Positions 1-7,142 of a stretch of DNA of 64,000 nucleotides are shown piece after piece. Each line of letters begins with the position of its first letter. Position 1 is the stretch's first letter. Below the pieces are notes generated by a model. The model made no database searches. It saw nothing but the letters and a program-made list of their open reading frames with translations, and was not told the DNA's origin. Position numbers and translations under genes: made by a program. Source of the stretch: Halomonadaceae bacterium T82-2 (GTDB lineage: Bacteria > Pseudomonadota > Gammaproteobacteria > Pseudomonadales > Halomonadaceae); the NCBI GenBank assembly GCA_001577635.1, contig LSBP01000006.1, positions 1-64,000 of the forward strand. The letters run 5' to 3'.

Positions 1-85
1 GGCAGAGATGCATTCGGCGGTTGAGACGGAATCGGAGGTCAAAAAATGCTCGCTGACGGCGATAGGGAAAGTGTCGACGCCGGCA
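1..85. other. Left edge beyond the truncated integrase
   Basis: No complete gene is visible here. On the minus strand, in a frame shifted from the integrase, an open frame continues from about position 90 to the window edge without a stop. I do not recognise its translation. It may be the edge of an element or gene that replaced the end of the integrase; this is inference. Confidence 0.3.
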
Positions 86-1210
86 TCACGGATTCAGGAC
101 TTTGTTTTCAATGGTGTGAGCGAGAGCCATCTCTGCGACGTCGCGGGGATAGCTGGTGACTTCGCCCGTCCAGTCGCGAAAGCTCGAGCGGAAGCCGTGG
201 GGTACGTAGTCGCCACGTTCGCTGCCGACACCGTACCCCATGCCGCGCATCAGCTGCAGCATGGCCATATTGGAGAGAGGGCGACCATAGCGAGCGCCGG
301 GGAATACGTGTGTATTGCCTTGTACCTTCGGCAGCTGGGCCAACAGCTCCACCGCTTGCCGTGACAGCGGCACACGGTGTTCGCGGCGTGCCTTCATCCG
401 GTCAGCTGGGATCGTCCAGGTTTCATTGTTGAGGTCGATCTCCAGCCAATCAGCGCGCAGGACCTCTGAAGTGCGCGTAGCTGTGAAGATCAGGAATTGC
501 AGTGCCTTGGAGGAGATGCTGGTATAGCCCTGAAGCTCTGACATGAAGGCAGCGACATCATCGTAGGGCATGGCGGGGTGGTGGGTCACTTTCTTGACCC
601 TTGCCGGCTTGGCCAGCAGCTTGTCGAGGTGGCCACGCCAGCGGGCAGGATTTACGGGGTCTCGGTAGCTGTGCGCTGCGGCGTAGTCGAGAACGTTCTC
701 AATACGGCCTTGCACACGCTTGGCTGTCTCGGTTTTGTTGGTCCAGATCGGCGACAGGATCTTTAGGACGTCCTGGGTGGTGACCTCATCCACTGGCATG
801 GAACCGATCACCGGTCGGGCATACGCCTTGAGCGTGCTGACCCACTGCCGCGCGTGCTTGGCGTTCCGCCAGCTACGGCGGTGAGATTTGATGTAGCGAG
901 CGGCACAGCTGGTGAAGGTGGGAGTCGTCTCGTCTGCTTGTTCTTCCTCTACCTTGGCCTCAAGGGGGTCAACGCCCTCCTTGACGAGACTACGGTTTTT
1001 TCCGGCACGAGCACGCGCTTCAGAAAGGCTGACGTCCAAATAGCTACCAAGGCCCATGTCGCGAAGCTTGCCATTTCGCCGGAACCGATAGATCCAGCTA
1101 GCTCCCCCTTTCTTGCCGATCTTGAGGTACAGGCCTTCGCCATCGTTGGTCAATCCGGGCTTGGCCTCCCTGACCAGTTTCTGTACCCCGCGTGTGGTGA
1201 GCTTTCCCAT
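86..1210 (-). CDS. Tyrosine recombinase/integrase, P4 type, C-terminally truncated
   Basis: Site-specific integrase of the DUF4102/P4 family, which inserts islands at tRNA or tmRNA genes. The N-terminal arm-binding domain (LTTRGVQKLVREAKPG, GLYLKIGKKGGASWIYRFR) is followed by the catalytic domain, with the box I Arg in TATRTSEVL and the HxxR box in PHGFRSSFRDW. The protein stops at ALAHTIENKVLNP, where relatives continue to the nucleophilic Tyr, so the catalytic residue is missing. It is about 374 aa, against the usual 400 or so. The start chosen is the ATG preceded by GAGGAG about 7 nt upstream; the frame stays open upstream to 1285. It is probably inactive. Family call sure; the cause of truncation is not. 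Confidence 0.88.
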   Translation of the reverse strand: MGKLTTRGVQKLVREAKPGLTNDGEGLYLKIGKKGGASWIYRFRRNGKLRDMGLGSYLDVSLSEARARAGKNRSLVKEGVDPLEAKVEEEQADETTPTFTSCAARYIKSHRRSWRNAKHARQWVSTLKAYARPVIGSMPVDEVTTQDVLKILSPIWTNKTETAKRVQGRIENVLDYAAAHSYRDPVNPARWRGHLDKLLAKPARVKKVTHHPAMPYDDVAAFMSELQGYTSISSKALQFLIFTATRTSEVLRADWLEIDLNNETWTIPADRMKARREHRVPLSRQAVELLAQLPKVQGNTHVFPGARYGRPLSNMAMLQLMRGMGYGVGSERGDYVPHGFRSSFRDWTGEVTSYPRDVAEMALAHTIENKVLNP

Positions 1211-1285
1211 GGCAGCCTCCTCGTTGCTTGAGAAGCAGCGTACCATACCTGAGCCCATACTCCAGCCCATACTTTGATTCTGCAA

Positions 1286-1621
1286 TCGGCGATACAGCTT
1301 CGGATGTCTCTGGACGAAAAAGCCAAAAAAATATATATAAAACAGTTAGTAAAAGTTTGAAGATAGACTTCCCTGTATTTTAATCAAGCGGACTCCCCCT
1401 CCGCCACAGAATTTAGAAGGGGAATCAAGTTTAGCTTGATTCCCCTTCGTCGTTTCTACCCCATGGGAACGGTATTGGGAACAAATCTGGGAACGCTTAT
1501 AGATCCAGAAGTTTCTCGATCATTTCCAATATTGCTTTCTACCTCTCCTGTCCCGGTGTCTTCCGAACAGTTCGATGATGCCCGCCACCAGGCGAGCACC
1601 ATCGGTGGTTTCACGCCTGCG
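1286..1621. other. Intergenic region with AT-rich tract and att-like scrap
   Basis: No convincing gene. The stretch at about 1315-1370 is markedly AT-rich against its GC-rich surroundings, as is common at island edges or promoters. Positions 1390-1408 read like the 3' end of a tRNA (ending CTCCGCCA), without a tRNA body upstream. A strong hairpin follows at 1416-1448. The remainder to 1621 shows nothing I can name. Confidence 0.4.
1416..1448. terminator. Perfect 14-bp hairpin, probable terminator
   Basis: A perfect inverted repeat with 14-bp arms (GAAGGGGAATCAAG and its complement) and a 5-nt loop (TTTAG). It lacks a long T-run on either side, with only scattered Ts downstream on the plus strand. 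It could end transcription from a lost tRNA on the left or from the leftward gene whose stop is at 1622. Confidence 0.55.
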
Positions 1622-2062
1622 TCACAGCGTCATGAACGGCGACGCTTCATGGTCCTGGAACTGGTAGACCTTGTAGGGTGCCTGCTTCGGCCCCGGCATG
1701 CCGGGGGTGCCGCTGGGCATGCCGGCCAGGCCGATGCCGTCGGCCTCGGGCTGCTGTTCGAACAAAGCCTTTACTGCCGCCAGCGGGACATGCCCTTCGA
1801 TGGTGTAGTCGCCCATCTTGACCGTGTGGCAGGCGCCCATGCCGTAGGGAACGCCGGCTGTCTGCTTGATCTCGGCAAGCGCCTCGTCGTCGACGATGGT
1901 GACGTCGACACCCATTTTTTCCAGATGACGCGCGTAGCCGTCACAGCAGCCGCACTGCGGGTTCTTGTACAGAGTGGCTTCGTGCGGCAGGGCGGCGCTG
2001 GCACTGGTGGCGCCCATCAGCAGACCGGTAGTGATCAGAAGGCGAGACAGTGTGATTTTCAT
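1622..2062 (-). CDS. DUF411 family periplasmic metal-binding protein
   Basis: Secreted protein of about 146 aa. A signal peptide (MKITLSRLLITTGLLMGATSASA) precedes the DUF411 core. The metal-site motifs are clear: YKNPQCGCCDGYARHL near residue 33 and GACHTVKMGDYTIEGHVP near residue 78. Family members are linked to copper handling and often sit in metal-resistance loci, but no copper pump or CopA-like oxidase is seen here. The start is the ATG directly before the signal peptide; an upstream extension in frame is not protein-like. The next gene upstream, on the same strand, also encodes a small exported Cys-containing protein. Family sure, exact metal inferred. Confidence 0.85.
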   Translation of the reverse strand: MKITLSRLLITTGLLMGATSASAALPHEATLYKNPQCGCCDGYARHLEKMGVDVTIVDDEALAEIKQTAGVPYGMGACHTVKMGDYTIEGHVPLAAVKALFEQQPEADGIGLAGMPSGTPGMPGPKQAPYKVYQFQDHEASPFMTL

Positions 2063-2233
2063 GCGTGATAACCCAAGTTGGTGGTAAACAGGTCTGTTAT
2101 GTGGGGTGCGATGTGGGGGCCGGGACGCCGCAGGGCCGCAGCCCGTTCGGCCGCCATGGGCAACGGCGCAGCAGCAGGCCGTCAACATGGGGTGGTGCTC
2201 GGCGTGTGGCGTCGGGGTGGCCCGTCAGCAGGC

Positions 2234-2563
2234 TCAGGTTCTTGGAGGGCGGCGCGGAGGCTGGGGAATGTGGTCACTCACGGCGGTGGTGGCCATGAAC
2301 GGGCGAACGGCCGGAGGGATGACCGCAGGCGGGGCCGGGGCGAGAGGAAGAGCACAGGCTGTGCTGCAGTCCGCCTGCATGTCGAGCACCTGTCCCTGAT
2401 CGAGCATCTTGCCCTGAAGCTGGATGCAATCATCGCGGCAGCTGTCCGTCGCCGCATGAGCGGAGAGCGTCGCCAGGGCGAGCACCAGAACCATCGACAG
2501 CGCCAGCAGGCGTTGCCACGTCTTTTGTCCTGATGTCGATAATGTCCAGCGCCGCAATGTCAT
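2234..2563 (-). CDS. Small exported protein with paired cysteines, function unknown
   Basis: About 109 aa. Basic residues and a long hydrophobic stretch (LLALSMVLVLALATLSAHA) form a signal peptide ending near residue 37. The mature part carries two Cys pairs (CRDDC and CSTAC) flanking a short helix, then a Pro/Ala-rich tail. I do not recognise a named family. The Cys spacing and the DUF411 neighbour suggest a role in periplasmic metal binding or disulfide chemistry, which is inference. The start is the ATG before MTLRRW; an upstream in-frame ATG adds 14 basic residues. Confidence 0.6.
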   Translation of the reverse strand: MTLRRWTLSTSGQKTWQRLLALSMVLVLALATLSAHAATDSCRDDCIQLQGKMLDQGQVLDMQADCSTACALPLAPAPPAVIPPAVRPFMATTAVSDHIPQPPRRPPRT

Positions 2564-2666
2564 GGCGGACTCCCCGGTACGTCGACGCCTATTGAACCCC
2601 GCCAAACGGAGCGATGCAATCCCGTACCGTCCGCTTGCCGATGTCGGCTCGGGCGAGGGCCGGGAT

Positions 2667-3434
2667 TCACTCCCAGCAGGCGGTGGGAAGCCCTCGTGTC
2701 AGGGCCGGGTTGAGCCGGTCGGTCAGTTTCATGGGGTCGAACGACGATATGGCCAGCAGCCGGTCGACATCCTGGATCTGCAGGGCCTTGCGAGTCTTGC
2801 GCAACAGGTTCTGGGACTCCATTTCACTCAGCGTTCGGCTGACGTGCACCTTGGTCATGCCGAGAAGCTTGCTGAAATCCCCCTGCGAGAGCGGGACCAG
2901 AAAATCCCGTTCGACAGCCGGGTCGACGCGCCGCAGCCGGAAATAGAGCTCGAGCACGAAGTGAGCGATTCGCGCCCGGGCGTCATGACGCAGGATGTTG
3001 ACCAGACGCTCGCTGATGATGGCTTGCTGTCGGGCGGCCGCGGCGTGAATGGCCAAGGACAGCGAAGAAGACTGCTGGAAGATATCGAGCAGACGCTCGG
3101 CGGGGAACGGGCAGACCACCCCCTCCGTCAGCATGACGACGTCAGTCGAGTGGGCCGGAAAGGTCAGCTCGCGAATGCCCATCAGGTCGCCGGGGATGAA
3201 GACATCCAGCACCTGCTCCTCGCCGCTTTCGGACTTGTGCATGCTGTAGGCCCAGCCGCAGCGCAGGGTGTACAGGGTATGGGGCGTATCCGCAGCCTCC
3301 CACAGCATATGCCCTCTGGCCACCGACCGAGGCGACTGCTCGAGTTCGGCCAGCAGGCGCTTGTCCGTGTCGGACAGCGCCAGGAAGTGCATGAGATTGT
3401 CGGAGACGCAGACTTCGTGAGGGGCTGTCGTCAT
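2667..3434 (-). CDS. Crp/Fnr family transcriptional regulator
   Basis: About 255 aa, usual for the family. A cyclic-nucleotide-binding-like jelly roll (residues about 25-140, with GHMLWEAADTPHTLYTLRCGWAY and GEEQVLDVFIPGDLMGI) is followed by a dimer helix. The winged HTH reads LSQGDFSKLLGMTKVHVSRTL, where the recognition helix lies. The N-terminal Cys cluster of true oxygen-sensing FNR is absent, so an Fe-S oxygen sensor is unlikely and the signal is unknown. The start is the ATG giving MTTAPHEV; the extension upstream looks non-coding. It stands alone, downstream of umuDC. Confidence 0.85.
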   Translation of the reverse strand: MTTAPHEVCVSDNLMHFLALSDTDKRLLAELEQSPRSVARGHMLWEAADTPHTLYTLRCGWAYSMHKSESGEEQVLDVFIPGDLMGIRELTFPAHSTDVVMLTEGVVCPFPAERLLDIFQQSSSLSLAIHAAAARQQAIISERLVNILRHDARARIAHFVLELYFRLRRVDPAVERDFLVPLSQGDFSKLLGMTKVHVSRTLSEMESQNLLRKTRKALQIQDVDRLLAISSFDPMKLTDRLNPALTRGLPTACWE

Positions 3435-3731
3435 GAAGACACCTGTCCCTAGGGCCATCCGTGCGAGCCAGGATAGCGGCAAATTGAATAATACAGGTTG
3501 AGTATTTTTTGCCTTTCATAACATGGGTTATCCAGGGGCGTCGGGTCAAGGGGCGTATGGTGGTACTGGGCACGGACGCCACTCAGGGAAGAACGGGCAC
3601 GGGACGCTCGCCATGCCAGGGATGCACGAGCAGGAAGCTTGTGGTGAGTTTGCAAGGACACGCGGCGATTGAGGGCCTGCTCCCGGGAGGGGGTGGGCCT
3701 TCTCTTTGTCCCGTCCAACGAGCCGTTCCGT

Positions 3732-5012
3732 TCAACGCGTCTTCGCGATGGGCAGTTCCTGCCAGCGTGTCGTCCAGCGGTTGCTGCGGTTGCCGCAACG
3801 CAGCGACCAGGCGGCTCCGGGCGTGGGCATGCCGAATGTCACGGTGTCGCGCCCCATGCGCCGGTTGAGCCGGTCCAGCGTGGCCATGAGCGCGGCGCTG
3901 CGCTGTCGTTCGGTCTCGCTCTGTGTGACATCCAGCAGTGAAAGCTGATGATGGTCGATATCGACCAGATCCAGCAGCATCACGCCGCCCTTCAGGAAGC
4001 GATACCCCCGGCGATGGATCCGTTCGAGCGCCATCAGGGCGGCCTGCAGGATCAGCCGACTGTCGTCGGTGGGGCGCGCCAACTCGACGATCAGGCTCGG
4101 CGCATATTGCGGCAGATCCGGGCGGTGCGGAGGTGTTCGTAGGAACACTTGCACCGCCCGGCACAGGCTGCGCTGTTGGCGCAATTTTTCCGCGCCACGC
4201 TGGGCGTGCTGGCGAATCGCCTCGCGCAGCTCGCGGAGTTCATGGGTCAGCCGGCCGAAGCTGCGGGAAGTCATGATCCGCTGCCTGGAGGCATCGGTGG
4301 CGTTCATCTCGATGGCCGGGATGCCGCGCAGTTCCAGCACGGTCCGCTCGAGGGGGGTGCCGAAACGGCGGCGAATGTATCGGGCCTCCGCCTGGCGCAG
4401 GTCCGCGGCGGTGCGGATACCCACCAGGGGCAGTCGTTCCGCCAACCGGCGGCCGACGCCCCAGATTTCGCCCGGCGGTGTGCGCTGGAGAAGTTCCCGC
4501 GTTTCCGGACCATCGGCGGTGAGCCGCAACACACCGTGGCCGCCGGAGTGTGCCTTGGCGGCACGATTGGCCAGCTTGGCCAGGGTGCGAGTGGGCGCGA
4601 TGCCCACGGAAACTGGAATGCCGGTGTACTGGCGCACCCGGTGGTGCAGGGTGTGGGCCAGGGCGAGGGTGCCTTCGGCATCGAGGCCGTCGAAGCGCAC
4701 GAACATCTCGTCGATCGAGTAGGGCTCCACCCGCGGGGCAGACTCCTCCAGAACCGCCTGTACCCGGGCGGACATGTCCCCGTAAAGCTCATAGTTGGAC
4801 GAGAGCAGCACCACGCCGTGACGCCTCGCCAGGGGCTGGAGCTGGAAGGCCGGCGTGCCCATCCTGACGCCCAGCGCCTTGAGTTCCTCCGATCGGGCGA
4901 TGACGCAACCATCGTTGTTGGAGAGCACCCCCACCGGGACGCCTTCCAGATTGGGCTGGAAGACCCGCTCGCAACTGACATAGAAGTTGTTGCAGTCGAC
5001 GAGACCGATCAT
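3732..5012 (-). CDS. umuC: DNA polymerase V catalytic subunit UmuC
   Basis: Y-family translesion polymerase, acting with UmuD' and RecA at blocked forks. The N-terminal palm begins MIGLVDCNNFYVSCERVF with a catalytic Asp; the second acidic site is in PYSIDEMFVRFDG near residue 100. The thumb and little finger follow, and the C-terminal DUF4113-like tail ends TTRWQELPIAKTR, as in E. coli UmuC. Length about 426 aa is normal. The ATG at 5012 is preceded by GAGG at good distance; a GTG two codons upstream is the alternative. umuD lies immediately upstream, so the pair is an SOS-controlled operon. Confidence 0.96.
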   Translation of the reverse strand: MIGLVDCNNFYVSCERVFQPNLEGVPVGVLSNNDGCVIARSEELKALGVRMGTPAFQLQPLARRHGVVLLSSNYELYGDMSARVQAVLEESAPRVEPYSIDEMFVRFDGLDAEGTLALAHTLHHRVRQYTGIPVSVGIAPTRTLAKLANRAAKAHSGGHGVLRLTADGPETRELLQRTPPGEIWGVGRRLAERLPLVGIRTAADLRQAEARYIRRRFGTPLERTVLELRGIPAIEMNATDASRQRIMTSRSFGRLTHELRELREAIRQHAQRGAEKLRQQRSLCRAVQVFLRTPPHRPDLPQYAPSLIVELARPTDDSRLILQAALMALERIHRRGYRFLKGGVMLLDLVDIDHHQLSLLDVTQSETERQRSAALMATLDRLNRRMGRDTVTFGMPTPGAAWSLRCGNRSNRWTTRWQELPIAKTR

Positions 5013-5019
5013 GCGCACC

Positions 5020-5460
5020 TCACACCGGGTACTGGTGAATCACGGAGCGAATCACGCCCCAGATCCGGCATTCGTGCCCGGCCAGCGGGATCGGCGCATA
5101 GCGCGGATTGCCGGAAACGAGGCAGGGGCGGCCGCCATGCACTTCGTAACGCTTGACGATGACCTCGCCGTCGACGAGCGCGGCCACCATGTGGCCGGGG
5201 CGCGGGTCCAGCGAGCGGTCGATGATCAGCAGGTCACCGTCGTGCATGCCGAAGTCCTCCATGCTGTCGCCGCTCACGCGCATGAAGAAGGTGGCGCTGG
5301 GGCGCTTGATCAGGTGCTCGTTGAGATCGAGCCGATCACTCGTGTAGTCCTGGGCCGGCGAGGGGAAGCCGCTGAGGCCGGCGCGTATGCGGATTTCGGG
5401 GAAGGGGAGTGCGAGCGGCATGGCCGGTTGCCGGGGCTGATGGAAGGCGTGTTGCGACAT
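5020..5460 (-). CDS. umuD: SOS mutagenesis protein UmuD
   Basis: LexA-fold S24 peptidase, 146 aa. RecA* triggers self-cleavage to UmuD', the activating partner of UmuC. The active-site Ser lies in SGDSMED (about Ser66) and the Lys in VIVKRYE (about Lys103), offset by six from E. coli Ser60/Lys97. The cleavage position aligned with E. coli Cys24-Gly25 reads LSGFPSPAQDY, so the scissile bond would be Ser30-Gly31, an uncommon P1 residue. A perfect LexA box lies 25 nt upstream of the ATG. Confidence 0.96.
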   Translation of the reverse strand: MSQHAFHQPRQPAMPLALPFPEIRIRAGLSGFPSPAQDYTSDRLDLNEHLIKRPSATFFMRVSGDSMEDFGMHDGDLLIIDRSLDPRPGHMVAALVDGEVIVKRYEVHGGRPCLVSGNPRYAPIPLAGHECRIWGVIRSVIHQYPV

Positions 5461-5484
5461 GGCCGGATCCCTGAGGTATGGTTT

Positions 5485-5500
5485 CTGTATTTATATACAG
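5485..5500. promoter_or_regulatory. LexA (SOS) box between umuD and a small gene
   Basis: CTGT-N8-ACAG matches the gammaproteobacterial LexA consensus exactly, with an AT-only centre. It is 25 nt from the umuD start (minus strand) and 20 nt from the small plus-strand gene at 5521. One operator could repress both. Confidence 0.93.
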
Positions 5501-5520
5501 TATTCAGTGAAAGGTCCGTC

Positions 5521-5649
5521 ATGGCAAATTCGCCGATGCGGAAATGCATGTTTTCAGGCGTGGTGTTGTCGGCAATCGCTTACACGTCGTATGGAGTCTG
5601 GCTGATGGGCAGTCTGGAACGCGAGGCCTACATTGAAATCGACAGGTAA
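5521..5649 (+). CDS. 42-aa single-span membrane peptide, probably SOS-induced
   Basis: A short gene diverging from umuD. An AAAGG ribosome site lies 6 nt before the ATG and a strong terminator about 30 nt after the stop, so the unit is complete in itself. The peptide has a polar N-terminus (MANSPMRKC), one hydrophobic stretch (MFSGVVLSAIAYTSYGVWLM) and an acidic tail (LEREAYIEIDR). I do not recognise a family. By position it resembles SOS-induced membrane peptides such as TisB in layout only; no sequence link is claimed. The promoter is not clear apart from the LexA box. Confidence 0.6.
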   Translation: MANSPMRKCMFSGVVLSAIAYTSYGVWLMGSLEREAYIEIDR

Positions 5650-5680
5650 CAGTCCCTGTCTTGACCCCAACGCATTGTAT

Positions 5681-5708
5681 GGCCCCGCCGTCCGGTGGGG
5701 CCTTTTTT
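5681..5708 (+). terminator. Rho-independent terminator after the small SOS-linked gene
   Basis: A GC-rich hairpin (GGCCCCGCCG, TC loop, CGGTGGGGCC with one G-T pair) is followed by six T. The T-run is on the plus strand, so it ends the unit starting at the LexA box. Confidence 0.9.
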
Positions 5709-5780
5709 GTTTGCGGCGTGCGTTAGCCGAAAAAGCCATTGCTGCCGAGCGTGTCAAGACCCGCCGCCTGGGGCGCTGAC

Positions 5781-7043
5781 TCAGAGTGTTGGCGTGTCGC
5801 CCGTTACCAGCGACGCGACACGCCGCTCCCGCTCGGCGCGGCGCAACATGCGCAGCCGCGAGCGAATCTCGTCGCGCTCCAGGTAGCAGCCCTGCAGCCA
5901 GCGCTGCCCCGAGTCGCCCGCAAAGGCGTCGCGGGCATGCAGCAGCCGCCGGTTGTCGAAGATCACCAGGTCGCCGGGGTGGTAGGTGAAGCGCATGGCA
6001 AAATGCGGTTCATGCAGCATCCGTTGCAGGGTGGTCAATGCCGCGTAGGCTGGTTCCACGTCATCGAACGGCGCCATCAGCGGCCCGCGCAGGAAATCGG
6101 CGATGCGTACCTCGCTCAGTCGGCCGCTGTCGTCGCGCCGGATCATCGGCGCGTACCAGACGTAGTCGCTGGTGCGGGCGGTGTTGGCGTAGCACCACTT
6201 GACGCGGGTCAGCGTCTCGAAGGCATACGGGTCACGCTCCCGCAGGGCCTCGGCGACCGCGAAGCCGTCCATCATCACCGCCTGGCCGCCGGCGACGCTG
6301 TTTTCCAGGCAGTGCAGCAGCTGCAGGCCGGGCTGGTATTCGCGGGTGGGCAGGTCGACGTGTGGCGGCAGGGCGATCGAGGTATAGGCATTGGAGTCCG
6401 GATCGGGCTTGGCGCGCACGTCGAACAGGCTGCCGAAGTTGGTACTCCGCAGCGGGCCGATACGCTCGGCGATGCGCGCCAGGGTGCCGGGCTCGGTGGG
6501 CAGGTTGCGCAGCCGCACCAGGCCGTGGCTCAGCACCGCGGTGAGTGCCGACTCGAGCAGGGCCTGCGCGTCGGGGGCCTCTGGCTCGCGTTCGAGCCAG
6601 CCAGCGGCATCGAGGCTGTGCGGGGCGTCGTGGCGATCGCCGGTCCAGACGGTGACGGGCACCAGTGGGGCATCGATATGCTCGGTGTTCGAGTAGTCAT
6701 GGGCGCGCAGCCAGCCCGGGTGGAAGCGCAGCGTGCGCTGTTCCGGGGCGAAGGTCACGCTGAGCGCCCCGGTGTCGTCCAGCCGGGCGGCCTCGACGGT
6801 CGGCCAGGCGCCGAGCCGTGATAGATCGAGGGTTCGCTCGCGGGTCGCCGGGTTGACGGTGCTGTCGTCCGCGGCGTTCTCGCGCAACCAGATGCTGTGA
6901 TAATGGCTCGTTCGGCCGTCCTGCCAATGCAGCGTGACAAGATGGGGCTGGTGCTCGACGGTAGAGAGCCGGGTCTCTACCGGCCAGGCGTCGTAGTCGG
7001 GTGTCGGTGGCAGTTGATCGGGGCTGTCAGGTGCATGTTGCAT
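5781..7043 (-). CDS. Gamma-butyrobetaine dioxygenase-like 2-oxoglutarate oxygenase
   Basis: About 420 aa, the length of BBOX-type enzymes, which hydroxylate gamma-butyrobetaine to carnitine using Fe(II), O2 and 2-oxoglutarate. The N-terminal DUF971-like zinc-binding domain (about 30-110) contains HYHSIWLRENA. The TauD/TfdA double-stranded helix follows, with the first Fe ligands in PPHVDLPTREYQPGLQLLHC (HxD) and the distal His in NRRLLHARDAF, with the Arg for 2-oxoglutarate nearby in RWLQGCY. The neighbour is a GlxA-type regulator like those of carnitine and betaine genes. A trimethyllysine dioxygenase role is possible. Confidence 0.85.
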   Translation of the reverse strand: MQHAPDSPDQLPPTPDYDAWPVETRLSTVEHQPHLVTLHWQDGRTSHYHSIWLRENAADDSTVNPATRERTLDLSRLGAWPTVEAARLDDTGALSVTFAPEQRTLRFHPGWLRAHDYSNTEHIDAPLVPVTVWTGDRHDAPHSLDAAGWLEREPEAPDAQALLESALTAVLSHGLVRLRNLPTEPGTLARIAERIGPLRSTNFGSLFDVRAKPDPDSNAYTSIALPPHVDLPTREYQPGLQLLHCLENSVAGGQAVMMDGFAVAEALRERDPYAFETLTRVKWCYANTARTSDYVWYAPMIRRDDSGRLSEVRIADFLRGPLMAPFDDVEPAYAALTTLQRMLHEPHFAMRFTYHPGDLVIFDNRRLLHARDAFAGDSGQRWLQGCYLERDEIRSRLRMLRRAERERRVASLVTGDTPTL

Positions 7044-7142
7044 CAGGGTCTCCGTCGCGAAGCGGGCATGTCATCGAGCATGCCGGTGCATCGTGACGGC
7101 GGGTTCGCCGCAGGCGACGTTTTCTTGACGTTGGTCGTCGTG

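Noticed and set aside
1436-2068. A 210-codon plus-strand frame overlapping the DUF411 gene
   Set aside because: It is mostly the antisense of a clear DUF411 gene and begins inside the hairpin.
3449-3718. A possible 89-aa gene between umuC and the Crp/Fnr gene
   Set aside because: No ribosome site, Arg/Pro-rich low-quality translation, and no recognisable motif; more likely intergenic.
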